Shown here in pieces: positions 51,001 to 64,000 of a stretch of DNA of 64,000 nt. The notes beneath the pieces are model-generated. The model made no database searches. It saw only the letters and a program-made list of their open reading frames with translations, and was not told the origin of the DNA. Origin of the DNA: Micromonospora chokoriensis (lineage in GTDB: Bacteria; Actinomycetota; Actinomycetes; Mycobacteriales; Micromonosporaceae); NCBI RefSeq assembly GCF_900091505.1, contig NZ_LT607409.1:5394001-5458000 (forward strand), in the 5' to 3' direction. Numbering within the stretch: position 1 is the first letter of the stretch; each line of letters begins with the position of its first letter. Both the position numbers and the translations under genes were made by a program.

Positions 51001-54000
51001 TGCTTCGAGGCCCGCGTCGGCGCAGGCCTGCGCGACGGTCAGGAGGGTCGCCGCCGGGTCGAGCGCGGGGTCCAGGGCGAGCAGGGACAGGATGCCGTCG
51101 GTGGGGCCGGCGGCGCGCAGTCGGTCGGCGAGGGCGGTGCGCTCGGGGGTCACGGTGAGCACTGTGGCGTCGCCGAGTGCGGACAGGAGCGCCGTGGTGT
51201 CGCCGACGTCGGCGCTGGTCAGCACGGTCCACCGGCCGGTCGCCGGGGTGTGGGGTGCGCCGGTCGACGGCTCCCAGCCGATCCGGTAGCGCAGGGTGTC
51301 GAGCACCGCGTGGGTGTGCCGGCGTCGCCGCCACGCGGAGAACGCCGGCAACAGCGCTTCCAGGGTTTCGCGGTCGCCGTCCGAGCCGAGGCCGAGGGTT
51401 TCGGCGAGGAAGGCGGTGTCCTGGCGCTCGATCGCGGACCAGAAGTGCCCGTCGGCCGGATCGCCGGCCGTCTCGGCCCGCTCGGCGGGTGGCGAGGTGA
51501 GCCAGTACTGCTGCCGTTGGAAGGCGTAGGTGGGCAGGTCGATCACCCGCCCGCCGGTCAGACACGGCGTCCAGTCCACCGCGACGCCGCGCACGAAGAC
51601 CTGCGCCAGGGCGGTCAGCAGCGTGGCAGGCTGGTCCCGGTCAGAGCGTTGCACGGGTACGAACACCGCGTCGCTCACGCAGTCCGCACCCATCGCGGAG
51701 AGCACCCCGTCGGGACCGATCTCCACGAACGTCGAGACACCCAGGCCCTCCAGGGTGGTGATCCCGTCGGCGAACCGCACCGCCTCGCGCACGTGTCGCA
51801 CCCAGTAGGCGGCGTCCTGCGCCTCCGCGACCTGCCCGGACACGTTCGACACGATCGGAATACGCGGCGACCCGTAGGAAAGCGTCGCCGCCACCTGGGC
51901 GAACTCGGCCAGCATCGGCTCCATCAACACCGAGTGGAACGCGTGACTGACCCGCAACCGCTTCGACTTCCCGAAGTGCGCCGCCACCGCCGTGACCTCG
52001 TCGGCCACACCGGACAACACCACCGAACGCGGGCCGTTGATCGCCGCGATGCTCACCCCGTCGGTGAGCAGCGGCAGCACCTCCGCCTCGGTGGCCCGCA
52101 CCGCGACCATCACCCCGCCCGCCGCGAGGGCCTGCATCAGCCGGCCTCGGGCGGTGACCAGCGTCGCCGCATCAGGCAGGGACAGCACCCCGGCGACGTG
52201 CGCGGCGGCGATCTCACCGATCGAGTGCCCGACCAGGAAGTCCGGTGTGACGCCGAACGACTCGACCAGGCGGAACAGGGCCACCTCGACCGCGAACAAC
52301 GCCGACTGCGTGTACACCGTCTGATCCAGGTCGTCACCCTCGGCGATCACGTCGCGGATCGGTCGATCGAGGTGCCGGTCCAGCTCGGCGCAGGCCGCGT
52401 CGAACGCCTCCGCGTACACCGGGAACGCCTCGGCCAGGGCCAGGCCCATGCCGGGCCGCTGCGAACCCTGACCGGAGAACACGAACGCCGTCTTGCCGCG
52501 CACCACGGACCCGACGACCGGGCCGAGCGCACTGGCAGCGACCGCCGCCAGCTCGTCACGCCCGAAGACGACCGCCCGATGCGCGTGCGTCGACCGGGAC
52601 GACACCAACGAGAACCCGACGTCCACCGGGTCGGCGTCCACCGGAATCAGCCGGACGGCCTGCCCGCGCAACGCCTCCGGCGACCGGGCCGACAGCACCC
52701 ACGGCACCGGGGCGGAAACCACTGTCTCGCTGCGGGGCGGCACCTCGGCGGCCGGTGGTTCCTCGATGATGACGTGCGCGTTCGTGCCGGAGACCCCGAA
52801 CGACGACACCCCGGCGCGGCGCGGCCGGTCCTCGGCGTCCGGCCACGCGCGGGCTTCGGTGAGCAGTTCCACGGCACCGGCCGACCAGTCCACCTGCGGC
52901 GTCGGCTCGTCCACGTGCAGCGTTCGCGGCATGGTGCGGTGCCGCATCGCCATCAGCATCTTGATGATCCCGGCGACTCCGGCCGCGGCCTGGGTGTGCC
53001 CGATGTTCGACTTGATCGAACCCAGCCACAGCGGCTGGTCGGCGGACCGGTCCTGCCCGTACGTGGCCAGCAGCGCCTGCGCCTCGATCGGGTCGCCCAG
53101 TGTGGTGCCGGTGCCGTGGGCCTCGACGAGGTCGACGTGCTCGGCGGGAACCCGGGCGTTGGCCAGGGCGCTGCGGATGACCCGTTGCTGGGCCGGGCCG
53201 TTGGGGGCGGTGAGGGCGCTGCTGGCACCGTCCTGGTTGACCGCGGTGCCGCGTACCACGCCGAGGACGCGGTGACCGTTGCGGACCGCGTCGGAGAGCC
53301 GTTCCAGGAGCAGCATGCCGGCGCCCTCGGCCCAACCGGTGCCGTCGGCGGCGGCGGCGAACGACTTGCACCGCCCGTCGGTGGAGAGTCCCCGCTGCTT
53401 GCTGAAGTCGACGAAGACGACCGGGGTGGCCATCACGGCGACGCCACCGGCCAGGGCGAGGGAGCACTCCCCCTGGCGCAGCGACTGGACGGCCAGGTGC
53501 AGGGCGACGAGCGACGACGAGCAGGCGGTGTCCACGGTGACCGCCGGCCCCTCCAACCCCAGGGTGTACGCGACCCGCCCGGAGGCGACGCTGCCGGAGT
53601 TGCCGGTGCCCAGGTAGCCGGCGACGTCGTCCGGGATGCTGGTCAGGTTGACCGCGTAGTCGTGGTACATGACACCGGCGAACACCCCGGTACGGCTGCC
53701 CCGCAACCGGGTGGGGTCGATCCCGGCCCGTTCGAAGGTCTCCCAGGACGTCTCCAACAGCAGGCGCTGCTGCGGGTCCATGGCGATCGCCTCGCGGGGT
53801 GAGATGCCGAAGAAGGCCGGGTCGAACTGGCCCGCCTCGTGCAGGAAGCCACCCTCATGGGTGTACGACGTCCCGGGGTGGTCGGGGTCGGGGTGGTAGA
53901 GCGACTCCAGATCCCAGCCGCGGTCGACGGGGAACTCGGTGATGCCGTCCCGCTCGTCGGCGACCAGGCGCCACAGGTCCTCGGGGGTCTCCACACCGCC

Positions 54001-54138
54001 GGGGTAGCGGCAGGCCATGCCGATGATCGCGACCGGCTCGCGGTCGCGCTCCTCCATCTCGCGCAACCGCTGACGGGTGTCGCGCAGGTCGCTGGTGGCG
54101 CGCTTGAGGTAATTCAGGAGCTTGGCTTCGTCGGCCAT
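36043..54138 (-). CDS. P2: type I modular PKS of 6031 residues, modules m3-m6, all KS-AT(malonyl)-KR(A)-ACP
   Basis: Four modules in one chain of over 600 kDa. The ATG at 54138 follows GGGGAG and opens the docking coiled coil [14 protein letters not shown]. Rough residues: m3 KS Cys 202, AT 636, HAFH 731, KR 1149-1293, ACP 1453; m4 KS Cys 1683, AT 2127, HAFH 2222, KR 2627-2766, ACP 2920; m5 KS Cys 3150, AT 3593, HAFH 3688, KR 4111-4249, ACP 4403; m6 KS Cys 4635, AT 5079, HAFH 5174, KR 5596-5739, ACP 5909; docking helices to 6031. All four ATs are [14 protein letters not shown] with HAFH (malonyl). All four KRs lack LDD and carry WGSGGQ before the Tyr, the A-type mark, with Ser, Tyr and Asn intact. 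There is no DH. The chain should leave with four 1,3-spaced alcohols of like sense. Modules m4 and m5 share near-identical DNA blocks, part in unusual G/T-rich codons. It receives from P1 and passes to P3. Confidence 0.97.
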   Translation of the reverse strand: MADEAKLLNYLKRATSDLRDTRQRLREMEERDREPVAIIGMACRYPGGVETPEDLWRLVADERDGITEFPVDRGWDLESLYHPDPDHPGTSYTHEGGFLHEAGQFDPAFFGISPREAIAMDPQQRLLLETSWETFERAGIDPTRLRGSRTGVFAGVMYHDYAVNLTSIPDDVAGYLGTGNSGSVASGRVAYTLGLEGPAVTVDTACSSSLVALHLAVQSLRQGECSLALAGGVAVMATPVVFVDFSKQRGLSTDGRCKSFAAAADGTGWAEGAGMLLLERLSDAVRNGHRVLGVVRGTAVNQDGASSALTAPNGPAQQRVIRSALANARVPAEHVDLVEAHGTGTTLGDPIEAQALLATYGQDRSADQPLWLGSIKSNIGHTQAAAGVAGIIKMLMAMRHRTMPRTLHVDEPTPQVDWSAGAVELLTEARAWPDAEDRPRRAGVSSFGVSGTNAHVIIEEPPAAEVPPRSETVVSAPVPWVLSARSPEALRGQAVRLIPVDADPVDVGFSLVSSRSTHAHRAVVFGRDELAAVAASALGPVVGSVVRGKTAFVFSGQGSQRPGMGLALAEAFPVYAEAFDAACAELDRHLDRPIRDVIAEGDDLDQTVYTQSALFAVEVALFRLVESFGVTPDFLVGHSIGEIAAAHVAGVLSLPDAATLVTARGRLMQALAAGGVMVAVRATEAEVLPLLTDGVSIAAINGPRSVVLSGVADEVTAVAAHFGKSKRLRVSHAFHSVLMEPMLAEFAQVAATLSYGSPRIPIVSNVSGQVAEAQDAAYWVRHVREAVRFADGITTLEGLGVSTFVEIGPDGVLSAMGADCVSDAVFVPVQRSDRDQPATLLTALAQVFVRGVAVDWTPCLTGGRVIDLPTYAFQRQQYWLTSPPAERAETAGDPADGHFWSAIERQDTAFLAETLGLGSDGDRETLEALLPAFSAWRRRRHTHAVLDTLRYRIGWEPSTGAPHTPATGRWTVLTSADVGDTTALLSALGDATVLTVTPERTALADRLRAAGPTDGILSLLALDPALDPAATLLTVAQACADAGLEAPLWAATRGAVATGCADRLDAPRQALAWGLGRVLGLERPHLWGGLVDLPEKLDQRAADRVVAALHGSGEDEIAVRGSGTYVRRLRRQPHTEATPRDAWLPRGTVLITGGTGGLGARVASWVAVRGAEHVVLVSRRGLHAPDADVVAAEVRRHGARVTVSACDVADPDEVNRLVQQLREAGERIDTVVHAAGVDHHTDLDTATAADLDAVLAAKVTGAINLDAALGDEPRTFVLFSSISGVWGSGGQAAYSAGNAFLDAFAEWRRARGRAATAIAWGVWAGGGMADDPEITEQLRRRGLLTVDPELALSGLQSVLDRDETSVTIADVDWDRFLPMYASARVRPLVSTLPDHIRLQATDSPPAAPAAGRYAAMSAEERSRELLDLVVTNAAAVLGHTGAGLIDADQPFKELGFDSLTAVELRNRLNVVTGLQLPSSVVFDYPSAGVLAGFLGSLVGGVSGVSEVVSSSGSVDEPVAIVGMACRFPGGVGSPDELWDFVVSGGDGVVEFPSDRGWDVAGLAGDGESFGTSYVSAGGFLTGVAGFDASFFGVSPREALAMDPQQRLLLEVSWEALESAGVDPLGLRGSPVGVFTGTNGQDYSTLLLAVPREADGFLGTGNAASVLSGRVSYVLGVEGPAVTVDTACSSSLVALHLAVQALRSGECGLALASGVTVMSTPGTFIEFSRQRGLSGDGRCKAFAAGADGTAWGEGVGVLVVERLSDAVANGHRVLAVVRGSAVNQDGASNGLTAPNGPSQQRVIRAALAAADLTTADVDVVEAHGTGTRLGDPIEAQALLATYGQDRAGGEPLWLGSVKSNIGHTQAAAGVAGVIKMVQALKHGVLPATMHVDEPTPQVDWTTGHVRLLTEPRPWQPQTGRVRRAGVSSFGFSGTNAHLILEEPPIVEPVVVPVTAPHSVVPWLISARSDDALRAQATRLTHHLDQRPDTDPADVGRSLAARATLAHRAVILGTDRQAALTALAAGTTAPGLVTGTARGGRTAFVFSGQGSQRPGMGLDLYDTFPVYAEAFDAACAELDRHLDRPIRDVIADDATALDQTVHTQAALFAVEVALFRLVESFGVRPQFLVGHSIGEIAAAHVAGVMSLADAATLVTARGRLMQALPTGGVMVAVRATEAEVLPLLTGGVSVAAINGPRSVVLSGVADEVTAVAAHFEKSKRLRVSHAFHSVLMEPMLAEFAQVAATLSYGSPRVPIVSNVTGQVAETQDAGYWVRHVREAVRFADGITTLESLGVSTFVEIGPDGVLSAMGADCVSDAVFVPVQRSDRDQPATLLTALAQAYVRGVAVDWTPCLTGGRLVDLPTYAFQHERYWPSVPEPVSATAAGEPADAEFWAAVEDGDLARLGITVDSAGDLLPALAEWRRRRQDADVVEGWRYRITWRPVTGDASETLDGRWLIVGAEPTDENLVGFLASTLAEAGADVLHTHDATDLTDLSAPIAGIVAVADSGADLLALVQQLAGQDVTAPLWVVTTGGVSVGRADVVSPAVSAVWGLGRVVGLEMPQLWGGLVDVPSVWDARVGARLVRVLAGGFGAEDQLAVRSSGVYVRRLTRSAVVVGEQPGWSPSGTVLVTGGTGSLGGRVAVWAAEQGAEHLVLVSRRGPHAAGTAEVVAAVEAAGARVSVAACDMGDRDAVRALLDGLDTPVRAVVHAAGVERSALLTETTPDTWDEVFNGKTAGAVHLDEVLGDDLDAFVVFSSISGVWGSGGQGAYAAANAFLDGLIAARRVRGVAGTAVSWGPWAGGGMVSAAGDDGPLRRRGLPPMAAQVAMAAFAQVVESGERAVTVADVDWDRFGASFTSARSRPLLDEVYAPVAQASAPSAFLDGLSATERSKRLLDVVRTEAVAVLGLGSVADIGVDRPFRELGFDSLTAVELRNRLVTTTGLQLPSSIVFDYPSAGVLAGFLGSLVGGVSGVSEVVSSSGSVDEPVAIVGMACRFPGGVGSPDELWDFVVSGGDGVVEFPSDRGWDVAGLAGDGESFGTSYVSAGGFLTGVAGFDASFFGVSPREALAMDPQQRLLLEVSWEALESAGVDPLGLRGSPVGVFTGTNGQDYSTLLLAVPREADGFLGTGNAASVLSGRVSYVLGVEGPAVTVDTACSSSLVALHLAVQALRSGECGLALASGVTVMSTPGTFIEFSRQRGLSGDGRCKAFAAGADGTAWGEGVGVLVVERLSDAVANGHRVLAVVRGSAVNQDGASNGLTAPNGPSQQRVIRAALAAADLTTADVDVVEAHGTGTRLGDPIEAQALLATYGQDRAGGEPLWLGSVKSNIGHTQAAAGVAGVIKMVQALKHGVLPATMHVDEPTPQVDWTTGHVRLLTEPRPWQPQTGRVRRAGVSSFGFSGTNAHLILEEPPAAEPVERPAATPSVVPWLISARSDDALRAQATRLTHHLDQRPDTDPADVGHTLATHRAALPYRAVSLGADHRAALDALAAGTASAGLVVGEVSDGKLAFVFSGQGSQRPGMGLELAETYPVFADAFDAVCAELDVHLDRPLRDVITDGTDLDQTLYTQTALFAYEVALHRLVESFGVTPDYLVGHSIGEIAAAHVAGALSLADAATLVAARGRLMQKLPAGGVMVAVRATEAEVRPLLTEGVDIAAINGPRSIVLSGAADAVAAVAAHFEKSKRLRVSHAFHSSLMEPMLDAFARVAGGLSYHPPRIPLVSNITGQVTTTPDADYWVRHVREAVRFADGITTLEGLGVSTFVEIGPDGVLSAMGADCVTGAVLVPLQRATPDQVSTFLTGLARAFVRGVPVDWTQCYPGGRLVDLPTYAFRHRDYWPSATLADVFAGVDGGPTGITVPDADFWAAIEDGDLDRLGIATDNAGDLLPALAEWHRKRQDAQLVDDRRYRVEWRTATGDAVTELTGPWLVVGPTAVGTGIVTTLADAGADVIRVELAPTADRAVLAAVLADLPADVSGVVSLFALDTDLTDPAHATLALVQELVRADVTAPLWVVTAGGVSVGRADVVSPAVSAVWGLGRVVGLEMPQLWGGLVDIPAAWDARVAARLVRVLAGGFGAEDQVAVRSSGAYVRRLTRSAVVVGEQPGWSPSGTVLVTGGTGSLGGRVAVWAAEQGAEHLVLVSRRGPQADGAADIVAAVEAAGARATVVACDMADRDAVSALVHSLDTPVRAVVHAAGVERTSVLTDLTPEIWDEVVSGKTAGAVHLDEVLSDDLDAFVVFSSISGVWGSGGQGAYAAANAFLDGLIAARRARGAVGTALSWGPWADGGMVSAAGDDGPLRRRGLPPMSAQVAMAAFAQVVQEGERAVTVADVDWDRFGASFTSARSRPLLDEVYAPDAQASAPSTFLDGLSATERAKRLLDVVRTEAVAVLGLGSVADIGVDRPFRELGFDSLTAVELRNRLVTTTGLQLPSSIVFDYPSASALAGHLHTLLGADDSAAPETRVQATTSEPIAIVGMACRYPGGVSSPEDLWRLVETGTDAVSALPGDRGWDLDALYDADPDARGTSYAAAGGFLDGVADFDARFFGISPREALAMDPQQRLLLETSWEAVERAGIDPTALRGTHTGVFTGTNSHDYPTLLMAAPDAVEGYLATGNAASVISGRVSYALGLEGPSVSVDTACSSSLVALHLAAQALRSGECDLALAGGAIVMATPGTFTEFSRQRGLAADGRCKSFAAAADGTGWAEGVGVLLVERLSDARRNGHQVLALVRGSAINQDGASNGLTAPNGPAQQRVIRAALAAADLTTADVDTVEAHGTGTKLGDPIEAQALLATYGQDRPADRPLWLGSIKSNIGHSQAAAGVAGIIKMVEAMRHETLPRTLHVDEPTPHVDWSAGAVELLTEPRPWPAGDRPRRAAISSFGMSGTNAHVIIEEPPAVADGDEPALGRPQTGIVPWTLSARGPAALRDQAARLLAWVSGEDAPDAVDVGHSLVTTRAALTERLVVLGPQHADALAAAAAGKSAAGLVTGETSDGTLAFVFSGQGSQRRGMGLALAEAFPVYAEAFDAACAELDLHLDRPIREVIADGTDLDQTVYTQAALFAVEVALFRVVESFGVTPDYLVGHSIGEIAAAHVAGVLSLPDAAKLVTARGRLMQALPAGGVMVAVRATEAEVLPLLTDGVSVAAVNGPRSMVLSGVAEEVTAVAAHFEKSKRLRVSHAFHSVLMEPMLAEFAAVAETLTYESPRIPIVSNLTGQVASTQDAAYWVRHVREAVRFADGITTLEGLGVSTFVEIGPDGVLSAMGVDCVADAVFVPVQRSDRDQQTTLLTALAQAYVRGVAVDWTPCYPDARRIDLPTYAFQHERYWPDTVRPAATGPQPADARFWDAVERADLDLIAGDLDSAAREALDAALPVLSTWRHRSRQHDAVSNWRYRVTWKPFTSGRTPALTGTWLLVSPTDDTRWVRTALEEHGAHVITTTVDATDRGVLTDQLWQIVSETPDLAGVVSLQALHESTGTDPALSTLRLLQALGDSGGAGAPLWCLTRGAVTVDRDDPLRRPSQATVWGFGRAVALDHPRRWGGLIDLPEQIDERTAGDLASVLAAGDEDQVAIRRNGPHGRRLVRINTDTDGSSWRPAGTVLITGGTGGLGAHVARWAARSGAEHLVLTSRRGAAAPGAAQLSAELQSLGAQVTIAAVDVTDRAAVADLLLDVHAGPTPLRAVVHAAGVDHPTPLDDCTAEEFAAVTRVKVDGAAHLDELLAGHDLDAFVLFSSIAGIWGSGGQSGYAAANAYLDALAEHRRATGLPATAVSWGPWSGAGMADDPAVEERLRRRGLLPLDPEAAVAALARAVAGTDATTTVADVDWATFTPAYTMARRSGLLADLPEARDALADAEPDGPASGTDTVAALREQLTALPEQDREKHLLDLVRTAAATVLGHSSVDSIPPTRAFRELGFDSLAAVEVRNHLSRETGLKLPATLVFDRPTATVLARYLKNELVPDTATVLPTAAELDRLELALTSRDVDDSGRARIVLRLQSLLAKLNTGGADTDGVPDALADASDDELFDLVDNDLGL
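36290..40740 (-). other. PKS module m6: KS-AT(malonyl)-KR(A)-ACP
   Basis: The AT is [18 protein letters not shown] with HAFH. The KR has GVDHPT where LDD would sit, [13 protein letters not shown] and [14 protein letters not shown] is the dimerisation element. The last ACP (GFDSL) is followed by a C-terminal docking region ending in DLGL. Predicted addition: CH(OH)-CH2. Confidence 0.9.
40835..45192 (-). other. PKS module m5: KS-AT(malonyl)-KR(A)-ACP
   Basis: KS DTACSSS, AT GHSIGE with [19 protein letters not shown] with YAAAN, ACP GFDSL. The KS is almost the same as that of m4 in protein and DNA, and its first 1 kb has G/T-rich codons. The KR-ACP part is also near-identical to m4. Predicted addition: CH(OH)-CH2. 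Confidence 0.9.
40849..42115 (-). repeat. KR-ACP homogenised block, copy in m5
   Basis: Matches 45300-46562 (m4) closely over about 40849-41520 and again over about 41710-42115. The 41520-41710 stretch between, coding the region before the KR Trp motif, diverges. Offset between copies is about 4.45 kb, one module length. Confidence 0.8.
43780..45298 (-). repeat. KS block with G/T-rich codons, copy in m5
   Basis: About 1.5 kb nearly identical to 48171-49697 (m4), broken only by a divergent linker near 43872-43915. I see roughly a dozen or more scattered base differences. From about 44160 to 45298 the coding strand favours GTG, GGT, GGG, TTG, GAT and TTT codons, unlike the C-ending codons elsewhere. 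A sharp switch back occurs at 45298-45300 inside the m4 ACP. Confidence 0.85.
45290..49593 (-). other. PKS module m4: KS-AT(malonyl)-KR(A)-ACP
   Basis: KS DTACSSS, AT GHSIGE (AGVMSL) with [19 protein letters not shown] with YAAAN and no LDD (VERSA), [17 protein letters not shown] is the dimerisation element. Predicted addition: CH(OH)-CH2. The module is the near twin of m5. Confidence 0.9.
45300..46562 (-). repeat. KR-ACP homogenised block, copy in m4
   Basis: Partner of 40849-42115. The run from the ACP to the KR active site and the run around the KR NADPH motif (about 46165-46562) are near-identical to m5; the piece between is not. Confidence 0.8.
48171..49697 (-). repeat. KS block with G/T-rich codons, copy in m4
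   Basis: Partner of 43780-45298. Here the G/T-rich codon style extends further upstream in the coding sense, to about 49765 inside the m3 ACP, where it changes abruptly to C/G-ending codons. Confidence 0.85.
49690..54039 (-). other. PKS module m3: KS-AT(malonyl)-KR(A)-ACP
   Basis: First module of P2. [29 protein letters not shown] with [19 protein letters not shown] with YSAGN and GVDHHT instead of LDD, ACP GFDSL. The KS uses the ordinary C/G-ending codons, unlike the next two. Predicted addition: CH(OH)-CH2 after the alkene set by m2. Confidence 0.9.
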
Positions 54139-54148
54139 CAGAACGTCA

Positions 54149-54154
54149 CTCCCC
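54149..54154 (-). promoter_or_regulatory. Ribosome binding site of P2
   Basis: GGGGAG on the coding strand, 10 bases before the ATG at 54138, in the 33-bp P1-P2 spacer. Confidence 0.7.
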
Positions 54155-54171
54155 GTCGGTTTTCCATGCGG

Positions 54172-64000
<9,829 letters not shown>

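Overview
The window is 64 kb of modular type I polyketide synthase (PKS) and nothing else. Seven large genes lie head to tail on the minus strand, so transcription runs from position 64000 towards position 1. I call them P1 to P7 in transcription order. GC content is very high (well over 70% by eye). The proteins have the KS-AT-(DH)-(ER)-KR-ACP architecture and docking domains of actinomycete assembly lines. A filamentous actinomycete is clear. A Micromonosporaceae or Streptomyces-like host is plausible, but the sequence does not decide it.

Layout from high to low coordinates: P1 (54172-64000, N-terminus cut by the window edge, modules m1-m2); P2 (36043-54138, 6031 aa, m3-m6); P3 (29588-35998, m7); P4 (20186-29554, m8-m9); P5 (9486-20147, m10-m11); P6 (4633-9486, m12); P7 (1-4603, m13 and the first residues of m14, cut by the window edge). 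Spacers between genes are 29-44 bp, each holding a purine-rich ribosome binding site, except at P5/P6, where stop and start overlap as TGATG. There is no gene-free stretch above 45 bp. No loading module, thioesterase, regulator or tailoring gene is present, so the cluster continues on both sides.

If the proteins act in gene order, the domains predict this internal segment: CH(OH)-CH(Me)-CH=CH-[CH(OH)-CH2]x4-CH2-CH(Me)-CH(OH)-CH(Me)-C(=O)-CH(Me)-CH=CH-CH=C(Me)-CH(OH)-CH(Me)-CH(OH)-CH(Me)-CO-. Acyltransferase choice is inferred from the YASH (methylmalonyl) and HAFH (malonyl) motifs, and ketoreductase type from the LDD and Trp motifs. Two ketoreductases have lost catalytic residues. That of m9 lacks Lys, Ser and the LDD motif, so a ketone is expected. 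That of m7 lacks only the catalytic Ser, so the fully reduced methylene there is uncertain. I do not recognise the final product; the tetraol, ketone and methyl-diene pattern suggests a large polyol macrolide or linear polyketide.

The second theme is recombination. Blocks of 0.4-1.5 kb are almost identical at DNA level between modules: KS of m4/m5, KR-ACP of m4/m5, and methylmalonyl AT of m7/m11/m13. Some of them use G/T-rich codons unlike their surroundings. They look like cassettes spread by duplication and gene conversion.
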